NCBI GenBank assembly: GCA_021234155.1
Contig: JAJEKV010000013.1
Coordinates: 124,001 to 188,000, forward strand
DNA from: Isoetes taiwanensis
Lineage: Eukaryota > Streptophyta > Lycopodiopsida > Isoetales > Isoetaceae
Length of the DNA stretch: 64,000 nt
Direction of reading: 5' to 3'
A program made the position numbers and the translations under genes. Under the pieces are notes generated by a model. The model saw only the letters and a program-made list of their open reading frames with translations. It was not told where the DNA came from and did not search any database. Of this stretch, positions 23,281 to 37,577 are shown piece by piece. Numbering within the stretch: the stretch's first letter is position 1; each line of letters starts with the position of its first letter.

Positions 23281-23733
23281 CTAATCCTTGCTCTTGGCAG
23301 CCAGTTTAGCAATTTCGAGCAATGTCTCCTTTGTCATTTCACAAATGCTTTGAGTTATTGCAGCCATAGACTTAGCAATTTTCAAGCTGTTGGCAGACCT
23401 TATTGTTTCCAATTTCCTAACCAACTCAATTTTTCTTGCACTTTCTTCTTTCAGGAAATCCAATTTCTTTACCTCAGTGTCCCCGAATGTGCTTGCCATT
23501 TGTGATATTCCCATTGCAATGTCATCATCTATCTGCAACCTGGACTTCTTTCTACTTGTTGGTTTTCCACAAACTCCAGGCTGGTTACATGCAGCTGATC
23601 TAGGACTAGAAGAATCTGTCTGATTTCCTGTTGGTGTCCTATTGCTTGGAATGTCGGGCATGACTGGACTGTTCAGAATAAGGATTAAGGAAGACTTAAA
23701 ACGAAATTGAAGTTCAAAATTAATGGAATGCAA
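23281..23733 (-). pseudogene. Probable PIF/Harbinger ORF1 (C-terminal part)
   Basis: A 150-codon frame facing the transposase tail to tail, 165 bp away. It has a polar Ser/Asn-rich half with a basic patch (SRKKSRLQI) followed by a long Lys/Glu/Leu helix, as in the C-terminal half of the Myb/SANT-like accessory protein of PIF/Harbinger elements. The N-terminal Myb/SANT domain is not visible. Assignment rests on the layout, since such elements carry a transposase and a DNA-binding accessory ORF, often in opposite orientation. Confidence 0.45.
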
Positions 23734-24081
23734 ATGGTTGCGAAATCTGACGAATACCTGGATCGTAATCGGCTAATGGCTTCGAGAAATTGGATACTTT
23801 TGCAAGAATTAGGCGGCCTTGAAGATCAAGAAGCAGGGGAAATGGTGCCCCTGATTTTTGGTGTGGGAAACATTTCGGGCAGTTTTTTCAGGCGGCAAAA
23901 ATTAAGCCTAAATGTATGGTTAGTGGGCAATGAAGACGCCCCTAACGGCTGTTAGAGGCGAATCATCTCTCAAGGTGAGAGTTGGGTTTTCCCACTCTCA
24001 CGCATCTCTCCCCCATATCTCATCTCTCGTATTCTCTCGTATTGTCTCTCGTAATCTCTAAGTCAGCATGTGGCCAATGCA

Positions 24082-24217
<136 letters not shown>

Positions 24218-24239
24218 GGTGCCAATAGTGAGCGGCACT

Positions 24240-24925
24240 CAAATGGCATCAAAGAAACAGACAAAGAAACATAAATCTATCGAGGCCGGTTCGATGGGGG
24301 TAGAAATATCATTGAATACTATGGGCTGGCCGGGTGTCTTTCGGGAGGAAGGAAGCGTTGAGAGAAAGAAAACTCATGGCGGAAATTCAAGGGCCGAGGA
24401 CGGAGAATGAAAAGTTGAGAAAGGATTTTAATTATCTCAAGGATGAAGTGGAAATGGTGAAAAAAGAAGTGAATTGAATGATAAAGAAGACTTGAAGGCG
24501 AACAGAAATCGGATACAAGCATTCGATGATTATGTAGAAGCTGCCAGAAAGAAGGCAAAATGAGCTTGCAATATTAGGATTGTAGGTTTACCGTAAAATG
24601 ATCGTGAGCGCACAAAAGCCCTGGTCTAACATTTTTCTGAGAAGATTTGCAAGTGAAGGATGTAGCAAAGAATCAAGCTTTCCGGATTGGTAAAAAAAAA
24701 GAGCGTGGTACTAGACATGTTTTAGTGAAGTTTGCAAGAAGAGAGGACAAGACACGAAAGTAATGCATTTGCAGGCGTAAACTTCAAGGGAAATTTATAT
24801 GGATGAATGACGATCTTACCAAGGATCAACTACATGAGAAAAAACAGGAATTAGTGAGATTCAAGGAAGCGAAGACAAACAACCAGCCGGTGAAATGGGT
24901 GAAAGGTAAGGTAGTAGTAGGATAG
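24240..24925 (+). pseudogene. L-1 ORF1 (L1-ORF1p-like), degenerate
   Basis: Starts near ATG 24,219 or 24,243 (MASKKQTKKHK). Frames shift several times, but the end reads GKFIWMNDDLTKDQLHEKKQELVRFKEAK and KGKVVVG, homologous to the ORF1 ends of L-4 and L-5 (FIWINDDLT...RGGKAV and KIWINDDLTKNQLEEYKAQ). This resembles the RRM/C-terminal region of L1 ORF1 RNA-binding proteins. The stop is TAG at 24,923-24,925, in frame with the endonuclease that follows. Confidence 0.65.
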
Positions 24926-27900
24926 GAATTTGGGGAGGACCTTAGAATTGTAGTCTGGAACATTAACAGGCTCACAATTGATAAGGTGTTAAGTCTAGAA
25001 GACATATTGGAGGAAACAGATGTAATATGTTTTGTGGAAACTAAAGAGACAGACCCGAAATTGAGCATTTTGAAATGTTATATTCAGTACACAGTAAGAG
25101 ATTTAAGGCAGGAGAGATGGGAAACGGTGGTGTTGCATGTTATGTGAGACCAAAATGTCAAAATATGATTAAAGGGATTAAGCGGGATGTTAATGGACAA
25201 TACATTTGGTTGGAGATAATGACTGAGAGTGGTAGCTACTTCATGGCTGTTTGCTACTTCGCACCGAAACATAAAAGTATTTATGAAAACATAGAACATG
25301 GAGATGATGACCTATTTGCTGCCTTAGAAGAGGACATCATGAAATATCAGGAAAAAGGGCGGATTATTCTAACAGGGGACTTTAATGCTAGAACAGGGGA
25401 TGCACAATCCGTTATATTCTGTGGAGATAGAGATCCGTTGTGGTTGGATACTATGTCTGGAGAAGAACTTGAAAATGCTGGAAGAAAAAGAATGTCCAAG
25501 GATCATATAACAACGAAAGTTGGACGGCAATTCCTAGATCTATGTGGAAGTGCAAATCTGCTGATTTGTAATGGGCTGCTGCAATTCCCAGGCTCTTTTA
25601 AAAACACATGCCGGATGCGTAGTACAGTGGATTACTTGGTAATCTCGGAGGGATCTAGTGAATGCATCAGCAGATTCGTGGTTGGTAAGGAGGAGATAGA
25701 ATCTGATCACTGTCCATTAATGTTTACATTAAAAGCTAAAATAGACCAAGGCAGCGCTGAGCATACAAAAATTAGAAATTACATGTTAAATCATAATTTG
25801 AAAGGAGGATATAAAAGTCTGGTGGAACAGGGACTTCTTGACAGTACTTGGATGGGGGATCTAAATCAGCTTAGTCAACAACTAGTGGAGATGCTTGATG
25901 GGGCAGCCAGAGAGATATTCGTGCCACTTAGAGTGCGAATGGGACTGCCATGCAAAGCATGGTTTGATGCGAAATGTAGGAGTGCAAAACTGAAATGGAG
26001 GAAAGCGAGTCCAGATTTGAAAGCATTATATAAAAAACAGTATAAAGGCGTGGTTAGAAGAAAGAAAAGGAGATATATAGAGAGAAGGCAGCGAGATCTT
26101 TGTGGCAAATTCATGGAGGAGCCGAAGTGCTTCTGGAATGAATTAAAAGGGTATAAGAAGGCCGATGTACCACTTGATGCAAATGCGCTATGGCAACATG
26201 TTAAGAATGTATATTATCATGAAGGAGTGCACGAGGATGCTTGTAAAAAACAACCAGCGTTAAATATATCAGAAGAGGATGTGAGAATCAGCTTGGAATC
26301 AATGGCAAATGGCAAAGCCTGTGATGCACAAGGATTAGGTGCAGAATACTTGAAGTGGGCAGGAACTAAACTAAGGCCACTACTTGTGAAGATGATGAAT
26401 GAAGCTCTAAAGAGCGGATTCCCAGAGGCCTGGAACATGAACCGAGTTGTACCAATTTACAAAGGCGGGTCTAAGGATGATGCGAATAATTATAGGACTA
26501 TTATGGTCAGCAATATCTTTGCGAAATTATTTGCAACAATCATGCAGAAGAAACTGGAAAAATGGACAGAAACTCATAACAAACGAGCAGAATCTCAAGC
26601 AGGGTTTCGGGCTGGGAGATCAACATTGGACCACCTACTGGTACTTAAAACTGTTTTTGATAAGACAAAGGGTTCAAAGAAACCGGTTTTTCTGGCATTT
26701 GTAGATTTTAAGAAGGCTTTTGACAAAGTCCCAAGAAACCAGTTATGGGAACGAATGCAGGCATTAAATGTTCCACAAGACCTCCAAAATGCAGTAAGGA
26801 TCTTATATGAGCAGGTATTGGTTCAGTTATCATTTCCTTTTTCTTCAGTAGCAAATGGGTGTATTAATAGTAACATGGGAGTGAAGCAGGGATGCCCGAT
26901 GTCACCTACATTGTTTGGCATCTTTATCGACAGCCTTGAAGCCTGGTTGAAGGATCATAGCCCAGGAGGGATGGAAATAAATGGTTATGTGATCCAGTTG
27001 TTGATGTATGCAGACGATGTAGTCCTCATTTCACGTTCTAAAACTCAAATGCAGCAACACCTAAACAGTTTGGCTACTTTTTGTGACCGCACGGGAATGC
27101 AAGTGAATTTGGAAAAGACGCATGTGATGACAGTAGGGGCGCTGAAACAAGAGCAGAGCTTTGAATATAAAGAGACCAAGGTAACAGTATGTGACACATA
27201 TAAATATTTGGGACTTATTTTTCACAGGAACCACCGATGGAACACTTGTATCGCACAGAGGATAACCGGAGGTCAGAAGGCATTGTACGCTTTGCAAAGC
27301 ATGTGGGAGGATTCACCTATGGTCCCGGGACCTAAAAGGTAAAACTATTTAAAGCTTTAGTGCAAAGTGTAATTCTTTATGGATGTGAGATCTGGGGACC
27401 TAGCCTTCCTCAATGTTTGTGGAAAGATATTGAGCAAGTGTTGAAAAAATTTTTACGCTTGGAATTAGGAATAAAGGCACAGACTCCATATACCATGATG
27501 CTAACAGAAAGCGGATTCTTACCATTGGAGGGTGAAGCCCTTATTAGATGTGTCATATACATGAGAAAAGTATTGATGATGGATAATTCCAGGATGACTT
27601 ATCAGGCATTGATAGCTTCAGAAGAAAAAGGTATATGGCATGATGTCAAGAGATGGCTATATAAATGGGGAATTCTGTGGGATGAGATGATGGCAATAGA
27701 CCCGAATGATATAAGAGCGTGGTTATCAGAATAGATATTTAAAAAACTATGGTCCCAACTGAAGACAAAGATGCTTCTTTATCGGCTGAATATTAATCCA
27801 AAGCTGGAGCCAGCGAGATACCTACAGGATAATCTCTCTATCAAAAAGAGACACGCAATCTGTAGAATAAGATTGAGCTCCCATCATTTGGGGGTCGAGG

Positions 27901-28235
27901 TAGGGAGATGGGGTGATATAATTCCAAGAGATAAGAGATACTGTAGAATGTGTGATAAGGGGAGAGTAGAAGATGAATGTCATGCATTGCTTGAATGTGA
28001 GGCATATGAGACACTTAGGAATGCTTATGATATATATTTTTCCGATCTTCCTACATTATTTACAGTCCATGGGGATATTCTCGAGAAGTTCATAATAGAG
28101 CTTCTAGAACACAGGAAGGTATGTCTAGATACTCTACAGGGATATATCATTGAGGATGAAGAGGATATATTGAGTGAGAGTGATGAGCTAGATGAGGATG
28201 CAGAAACTCATCTACTATTCTATGATGATATATGA
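24926..28235 (+). pseudogene. L-1 ORF2: endonuclease-reverse transcriptase
   Basis: Endonuclease start VVWNINRL and DVICFVETKET just after the TAG; one frameshift near 25,070, then an open frame of 755 codons (25,075-27,342). In that frame: GDFNARTG at residues 101-108, TVDYLVIS at 184-191 and SDHCPL at 210-215 (endonuclease), KAWFDAKC linker at 294, RT palm VDFKKAFDKVP at 543-553, VKQGCPMSPTLFG at 603-615 and MYADDVV at 644-650. A second shift near 27,345 leads to the thumb (27,360-27,734), one stop at 27,732-27,734, and a last frame (27,771-28,235) with a C-X2-C...H-X4-C zinc knuckle (CRMC...CHALLEC) and an acidic tail. Only about three lesions separate it from an open ORF2, so it is a young copy. 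No virus-type genes are present. Confidence 0.88.
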
Positions 28236-28251
28236 ATACTTGTTGTCTAAT

Positions 28252-28276
28252 AGGCCTTAGAGGCCTCCCACAGACA
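28252..28276 (+). other. L-1 3' UTR hairpin
   Basis: AGGCC-TTAGA-GGCCT followed by CAGACATAATAAA and the TC tract. The same design recurs at the 3' ends of L-2, L-3 and L-4, so it is probably the structure the element's reverse transcriptase recognises. Confidence 0.55.
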
Positions 28277-28280
28277 TAAT

Positions 28281-31397
<3,117 letters not shown>

Positions 31398-31402
31398 AGA
31401 CA

Positions 31403-32067
31403 TAATAACATTGGCAAAAGTTACTTGAGTTTCTATGAAACAATGCAAATCGAGAAAAGCAATTGCCATCATAACTAATCTAGGAAGCTTATGATTCATC
31501 TAGCCTTCTAAATTACGCCTATGTAAATATGGCCTGGAACAGGGCAACCCTGGTTTGGACATGTAATTGTTTCTTGTTCTTGACATCGGGCACTGTCGCT
31601 CTGAAAAGGATGTTTTGTTGCATTCATTACTTGATTTGTTGCATTTACGACTTGTCCTTCAAGTTGCATGAGTTTATCCCCGCTACCCAATTGCAGAGCT
31701 TGATCACCCCGGTAGCATTTTTGAATTGAGATGAGCACTATATGTTATGGTTATCTCGTGGGTATTTCATGGTTATCTATTTTATTCTATTATTACCTCA
31801 TGGGTGGGTTATGTCATGCATTGATGATGTTCTAATTTTATATCGTCATTGTTTCTCTGGTATAAATACTGACAACATGTGGGTTTTACACAGTTTGACT
31901 CTCTTACATTGAGTTGTATATGATTATGGTCCTCATGGTTGTATTGTTCTGGGACATGATGCTTGTGTATAATATCTTGGGTATTCATTAGTGCCGTTAA
32001 ACCCTTAATTAGTCCTTGTAGCTAAACTTCATAATGTCTTAATCCCGATATTTGCAAAATCTCGTTC
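31403..32067 (+). repeat. 660-bp repeat R1, copy 2
   Basis: Near-identical to 20,468-21,138, with a small insertion near 31,730-31,750 and a deletion near 31,842 relative to copy 1. It begins just after (TC)n tract 4 and ends in a C/T-rich tract, so both of its borders here are pyrimidine repeats. Confidence 0.8.
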
Positions 32068-32184
32068 TCTCTCTCCCCCCTCCCCTCCCCCCCCCCCCCC
32101 CCCCCCTCCCCTCCCCCCCCCTCCCCTCCCCCTCTCCCTCTCCCTCTCCCTCTCCCTCTCTCTCTCTCCCTCCCTCCCTCCCCG
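32068..32184 (+). repeat. C/T-rich low-complexity tract
   Basis: Runs of C mixed with CTCCC, CTCTCC and CT units, following repeat R1 copy 2 and preceding LINE fragment L-3. Confidence 0.9.
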
Positions 32185-32712
32185 GCTGTAAAGAAAGAAT
32201 ACTATAAGGCTCACATGAATCCCTCTTTTCAGGAAGCACAATATCTCAGGGAACCCATATCAGTGAAGTACAGGCAAGCAATTGCTAGAATCCGGTTAAG
32301 CTCACATCATCTTGGTGTAGAGGTTGGGAGATGGGCGGACATTGCACATGAATGTAGATGTTGTAAAATATGTGATGCAGGGGTAGTGGAGGATGAGGCG
32401 CATGTTTTGCTCTTTTGTGATGCCTATTCCGATATAAGAGCAAAGTATGGGATTGGTGTTGATTCACTTAGTGATTTTTTTCGGTACCCAGGTTCATGTA
32501 TTGGGGGGTGTATTGTTGAGATTCTTAAGCATAGAGAGGAATGGTTGAGAAGAAAAAATGTGGAGGAGATAGATGTAGAGGAGCCCAATGTATTATTCTC
32601 AGAGGATGCACTGGATGATTTGTTTTATGACTTTGACTGTGATGTGTAAACGTCTCATAGGCCTGGCGGTCTCGAAGACGTAATAATAAATTTCATTTCA
32701 TTTCATTTCATT
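32185..32712 (+). mobile_element. TC-LINE copy L-3 (3' end only)
   Basis: A 5'-truncated copy of about 530 bp. It starts with AVKKEYYKAHMNPSF, equivalent to L-4 at about 35,810. The open frame 32,215-32,649 encodes the ORF2 C-terminus, including RIRLSSHHLGVEVGRWADI and a zinc knuckle (CKICDAGVVEDEAHVLLFC), then an acidic tail. The 3' UTR (CGTCTCATAGGCCTGG...GAAGACGTAATAATAAATTTCATTTCATT) ends at (TC)n tract 5. Belongs with L-4 to a second 3'-UTR subfamily. Confidence 0.85.
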
Positions 32713-32736
32713 TCTCTCTCTCTCTCTCTCTCTCAA
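32713..32736 (+). repeat. (TC)n tract 5
   Basis: A short (24 bp) CT tract after three TTTCA units, between the 3' end of L-3 and the 5' end of L-4. Confidence 0.9.
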
Positions 32737-32743
32737 AGCACCG

Positions 32744-33007
32744 GTGGACATTACGGAGGCATATCGAATTGGCAAGAAAGGTGAGGGGACACGCAACATT
32801 CTGGTCAAATGTGCAAGCAAAGAAGCTAAAACGAGAGTGATGCAGAAATGGTCGGCGCTTAAGGGCCAATTTATCTGGATTAACGATGACCTAACCAGGA
32901 TGCAATTTCAGCAGAGGAAAGAAGACATTGTGAAAATGAAGGAGGCTAGGGCAGCAGGAAGACGTACTTACTGGAGAGGAGGAAAAGCGGTGATAGAAGA
33001 TGCATAG
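32744..33007 (+). pseudogene. L-4 ORF1 C-terminal part
   Basis: An 87-codon open frame reading DITEAYRIGKKGEGTRNILV, GQFIWINDDLTRMQFQQRK and WRGGKAVIEDA up to the TAG at 33,005-33,007. Homologous to L-5 ORF1 (ITDAFRIGKQNGRDRHIIV...KIWINDDLTKNQ). The match to L1 ORF1p is to its RRM/CTD half. It has no ATG of its own because of 5' truncation; the frame is continuous with the endonuclease downstream apart from the TAG. Confidence 0.75.
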
Positions 33008-36000
33008 GAAATAGCGACCGCCAGGTTAGTATGCTGGAATGTAAATACCTTAAAACATAGCAAAGTATGCACTATGGCAGATCTGTTAGAGGATGTAGAT
33101 GTAATTTTTTTCTTGGAAACATGTGAACATGAAGAGAAAGGTCTCCCAGATATTTTTGGATTCACAATGCTGCTCTGTATGGAATAATAAAGGGTGGAAT
33201 CTTAAGGGTTCTGGAGGATTGCCCATGCAGTCTGTGTATTGGAACAGAAAGCATCAGCACAGTACATTTGGATTGAGCTACCAGGTAGAATTGGTAAGAT
33301 CTACGTGGCCGGGTGTTATTTTCCGCCAAGAGAGTCGCCTATATATAACAAAGGGGATTTGGATAAAGATGACCCATTTTTTCATCTGGAGCAGAATATA
33401 CTAACACTGAGCATGGCAGGGGAAGTAGTATTATTAGGGGATTTTAATGGCCGAACGGGAAACCAACAGGCAGCTATGGTTAGTCCAGATGGAGAAGCAG
33501 AGTGGTTGGAGATGATGGATAATGACGAACTAAAAAAATCAGGCTGGAACACGCTATCGGATGATGGTGTGAAATGGCCAACACCGCAGGGGCATCATGT
33601 GCTGCATTTGTGTAGTGGCTTTGAGATGGTGATCTTTAATGGCACTGCTAGATACCCAGGATCAGGCAAACATATCTGCAGAAATGCTAGTGTGGTAGAT
33701 TATGTCATTGCTAAACCCTCTTTTGCCGAACAGCTTGTTGGTATGTCAATTGGAGATGAAAATGAACATTCAGATCATGTGCCCATCTCTATAAAGTTTA
33801 AGGTGCAATGGAGCTGTAAAGGTGAAGCGCTACACAAAAGCAAACGAATATATTTGAAATACGACAAAGCAGATATATATGGTGATATATGTGAACAGAA
33901 AGTGACTTCTATTGTATGGCCTGACACATTACAAGGAAAAAGTGATGCATTGTCCGAGATTTTGTTGCAATCAGCGGATAGTTGCTTTATTTCATATCGT
34001 CAAAGGATGGGGCTGCCTTGCAATGGCTGGTTCGATGCGCAGTGCAAGCATCAGAGGGCAAAATTTAGAGTGGCGAAGGGGGCAGAGAAAGCATGTGAAT
34101 GGAGGATATACATTAGGCTGATTAAAAATAAAAAGAAGGCATACCTATACAAGAAACATAAGAAAATGATGGAGGAATTGCTGGTAGATCCGAAGTTCTG
34201 GAGAAGACTCAAACCCATGAAATATGGAACGATGGGTTACATGTAGAGGCACTTATGGCGCATGTACGTAAGCTATATAATGTTCCTGTGGTAGAAGCTA
34301 TGATGGAGGCAAATGAAGACACATATGCTATATTAGATACGCTTGCTTTCACTCTAGCTGATGCCAATGGCAAAACTGCAGACGCTTGTGACCTTATGGC
34401 TGAAATGCTTAAATGGGCGGGGGAAGAAGTAGCAATTAAGCTGGTAGATATGTTTAATATGGCATTGAGAGATGGCTTTCCAACATCCTGGTACTGCTAC
34501 ATAAATCAAGGGAAGTATCCAATCCGAGTAACTACCGCACTATTATGGTTGGTAGTCTATATGCAAAATTATTTGCTTCTATCCTTGAGCGCAAGATAAG
34601 TGCTTGGGCAGAGGATAACAATGCTAGAGCCATTGGGCAAGCGGGCTTTAGACCCAAAAAGTCCACAATTGACCATTTGGTCACTCTCCGTGCTATGATG
34701 GACTCAGTAGTCGGCAAGAAGAAACCACTGTATGCTACTTTTGTAGACTTTAGCAAAGCTTTCGACATGGTTAATAGGCGGAATTTGTGGCAGAGAATGG
34801 TAGACTTGAACATCCCGGTTGAGCTCAGACATGTGGTAGGTGTGCTTTATGGCAAGGTTCTAGTGCAACTATCATTCCCCTTTGTGGAGTTATGTGATGA
34901 GATGGTAGAAAGCAATATGGGAGTAAAGCAAGGATGTCCACTGTCACCTACTCTTTTCGGCTTATTCATAGACCAACTTGAAGGGTGGGTACGAGCACAT
35001 GGGGGAGATGGTCCGCTTTGAGAGAGTATATATTCATGCTTTTATTATATGCTGATGATGTAGTATTGCTGTCCCGGAGCATACAAGGGATGCAAAAGCA
35101 TTTGGATGTGCTTGAAGCATTCTTCGAGGATAAGGGCATGCGGGTGAATCTGGATAAGACCAAGGCAGTGGTGTTTGGGGCAAAAAAGACGGAACATGTT
35201 CGATTCTACTATAAGGATAGGCAAGTGGAAGTGGTAGAGAATTACAAATATTTGGGCCTAACCGTAGATAAGAGTCCTAACTGGAATCAAGCAGTGGAAC
35301 ATAGGGTGAATGCGGGTCTAAAAGCGTTGTATGCTATGCAAAGGAAGTGTGCAAATGCAGAGATATGTAATTTTGAGATGAAGCGTATGCTCTACAAGGT
35401 GCTTGTCCAGACGGTTGTGCTATATGGCTGTGAAGCCTGGGAACCAGGCCTTGCTAATGATAGCTGGCAAAAAGTGGAAAAGATACAGAAGAAATTTTTT
35501 CATACGGAGTTGGGCACAAAGATGCAAACACCATATGACATGATGCTAGTTGAAAGTGGAATGATGCCACTCGAAGCTGAGGCTCTTTGCAGACTACTGC
35601 GCTATATGTGCAAAGTCCTATATGATATGCCGAGTAATAGCTTGCCTAGACTTGCCTTAGAGGAAACCAGAAATAAAGGCTGGTATGCAGATATAGACAG
35701 ATGGCTTATGAAGTGGGGGGTGAATGTACAGGATTTGGAGATGCACAAAGAGGACATTAGTGGTTGGGTTCGAGATAGTTTTTTGAGTAAGTCATGGAGA
35801 GTGCCAGCTGTGAAGAAAAAGTATTATAAGGCTCACATAAATCCATCTCAAGAAAGCTAAAGTATCTTAGGGAACCCATATCGATTGAAACTTAGGCATG
35901 CAATCGCAAGAAGAATACGGTTGAGCTCACACCCGACTTGGTGTGGAGATCGGGAGATGGGCAGACATTGCGCATGATCTTAGACATTGTCAGCTATGTG

Positions 36001-36203
36001 ATGCGGGAGTAGTAGAAGATGAGGCACATGTCTTGCTTTTTTGTCGCGCTTATTCGGATATCCGGACCAAGCATGGGGTCAGTGCTATTTCGCTTGTTGA
36101 TTTCTTTCGACAGGCAGGCTCATGCATTGGAGGTTGTATTGTGGACATTCTTAACCATAGAGAGGTCGATGAAGGCGACAAAGGGTGGCGGAGATTGAGG
36201 TAG
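33008..36203 (+). pseudogene. L-4 endonuclease-reverse transcriptase
   Basis: Directly after the TAG the same frame continues as LVCWNVNTLKHSK...DVDVIFFLETCEHEEKGLPDI until a stop near 33,186. The next frame (33,239-34,246) carries GDFNGRTG, VDYVIAKPSFAEQL and SDHVPI. Then 34,255-34,599 and 34,545-35,021 hold the RT start (GSLYAKLFASILERK, AGFRPKKSTIDHLVTL, VDFSKAFDMV, GVKQGCPLSPTLFG), 34,985-35,860 the LYADDVVLLSRS box and thumb, and 35,943-36,203 the zinc knuckle (CQLC...HVLLFC). At least five frame changes. More diverged from L-1/L-2 than those are from each other. Confidence 0.85.
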
Positions 36204-36325
36204 AGGAGCCCCGGTGTGTTGTTCTCGAGGAGGACGCCTTTGGATGACTTATTTTATAATTTTGAATGCAATGTAATCGTCTCATAGACCTGGCGGTCTC
36301 GAGGACGTAATAATAAATTTCATTT

Positions 36326-36364
36326 CATCTCTTCTCTTCTCTTCTCTTCTCTTCTCTATATATT

Positions 36365-36459
<95 letters not shown>

Positions 36460-36489
36460 CTCTCTCTATATCTCTCTCTCTCTCTCTCT
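36326..36489 (+). repeat. (TCTCT)n/(TC)n tract 6
   Basis: Pentanucleotide-like CTCTT units, then CT dinucleotides with a few TATA interruptions, between the 3' end of L-4 and the start of L-5. Confidence 0.95.
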
Positions 36490-36527
36490 AAAATATATAG
36501 CAACTATATGACTAAAAATGCTCGGAA

Positions 36528-36941
36528 ATGACACGTGGGTCCCAAGTTCGGGTTAGGTCCACGATTTCTGAGCTAGTTGATGCTGATGTCAATGATAAAA
36601 ACAAGAAGAAATCGTCCAAGAATGGTGTCGATGCATTTCCAAGCGAAAAAGCCCGCCGGACGGTAGAATATCGTAAAGCGAGGGATTTGGGGCTCGAGAT
36701 TGATGGTGTTGATGCTATTGCTGGGCAGAAGAAGCCGGAACTGGAAGATTTGTTGGCCGAAAATGCAGAAACAGGGGATTTCGTTGCTGGACAGAAGAAG
36801 CCGGAACTGGAAGATTTGTTGGCCAAAACTGCAGAAACAGGGGATTTGGGGCCTTTTGCTGAAACAGGGGTTTTCGTAAATGATAACACAGGAGGGCTAG
36901 GGCAAACAAAAACCCACATGAAAACTTCTGCTGGTCAGTGA
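36528..36941 (+). pseudogene. L-5 ORF1 N-terminal region
   Basis: A 137-codon open frame, highly charged, with a 22-residue tandem repeat (AGQKKPELEDLLAENAETGD then AGQKKPELEDLLAKTAETGD; DNA period 66 bp, from about 36,719). A stop follows at 36,939-36,941; a frameshifted segment up to 37,120 links it to the ORF1 C-terminal part. Not recognised outside this element family. It occupies the place where L1 ORF1p has its coiled coil. Confidence 0.6.
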
Positions 36942-37178
36942 TCTCAAATCATTCTTGCTTGCCCATGTACAATATGAAATAGAGAAATGTCAAAGTAGGC
37001 TGATGGCAGAGCTGGAGCAATTTAAAGCAGGGGTATTGAATAGAACCTGGAAGATTTTTAGCGGGGAGGTTATGAAAGGAGATAAAGATGTTACGAGAGG
37101 AGATAATGATAGTGATCTGTAATCGAAAACCATAATAATAAAAATGTATCAGACATTCAAAACCAGCTAGCATCTTTT

Positions 37179-37577
37179 ATGGAAGAGCAAGAAAGAAAAG
37201 AAAAAGCTTTGCATATTCGCGTAGTTGGAATACCGGAGCAAACTAAAGAAAGAACCAAAGAAATCGTACAAGCTTTCTGTGAGAATGATCTTGAGCTAAT
37301 GGATACAGGCATTACAGATGCATTTCGTATTGGTAAGCAGAATGGCAGGGACAGACATATTATTGTTAAGTTTCTCTCACGAGAGGATACATTTAATGTA
37401 TTGAAACGGAAATCCATGCTCAAAGGGAAGAAAATTTGGATCAATGACGACCTTACAAAAAACCAGCTAGAAGAATACAAAGCTCAATTACAGGTACTCA
37501 AGGACGCAAGACAAATGGGGAAGAAAGCATTATGGAAGCGCGGCAAAGTTGTGGTAGAAAACCAAGAGGACGTATAG
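37179..37577 (+). CDS. L-5 ORF1 C-terminal part (L1-ORF1p-like RRM/CTD)
   Basis: A 132-codon intact frame: EKALHIRVVGIPEQTKERTK, then FCENDLELMDTGITDAFRIG, RHIIVKFLSREDTFNVL, GKKIWINDDLTKNQLEEYK and WKRGKVVVENQEDV before TAG at 37,575-37,577. The order RVVGIPE (RRM-like first strand), FRIG, IIVKF and INDDLT is the pattern of L1 ORF1 proteins, which coat the element RNA. ORF1 probably began further upstream, so the ATG at 37,179 may not be the true start. The stop is in frame with the endonuclease. Confidence 0.65.
   Translation: MEEQERKEKALHIRVVGIPEQTKERTKEIVQAFCENDLELMDTGITDAFRIGKQNGRDRHIIVKFLSREDTFNVLKRKSMLKGKKIWINDDLTKNQLEEYKAQLQVLKDARQMGKKALWKRGKVVVENQEDV

Larger units (their letters stand above)
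32737..36325 (+). mobile_element. TC-LINE copy L-4
   Basis: Starts inside ORF1 directly after (TC)n tract 5 and ends in the same 3' UTR as L-3 (CGTCTCATAGACCTGG...GAGGACGTAATAATAAATTTCATTTCAT) at tract 6. Length 3.6 kb, 5'-truncated by a few hundred bases. ORF1 end, TAG, endonuclease, RT and C-terminal knuckle are all present in order. Confidence 0.85.
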
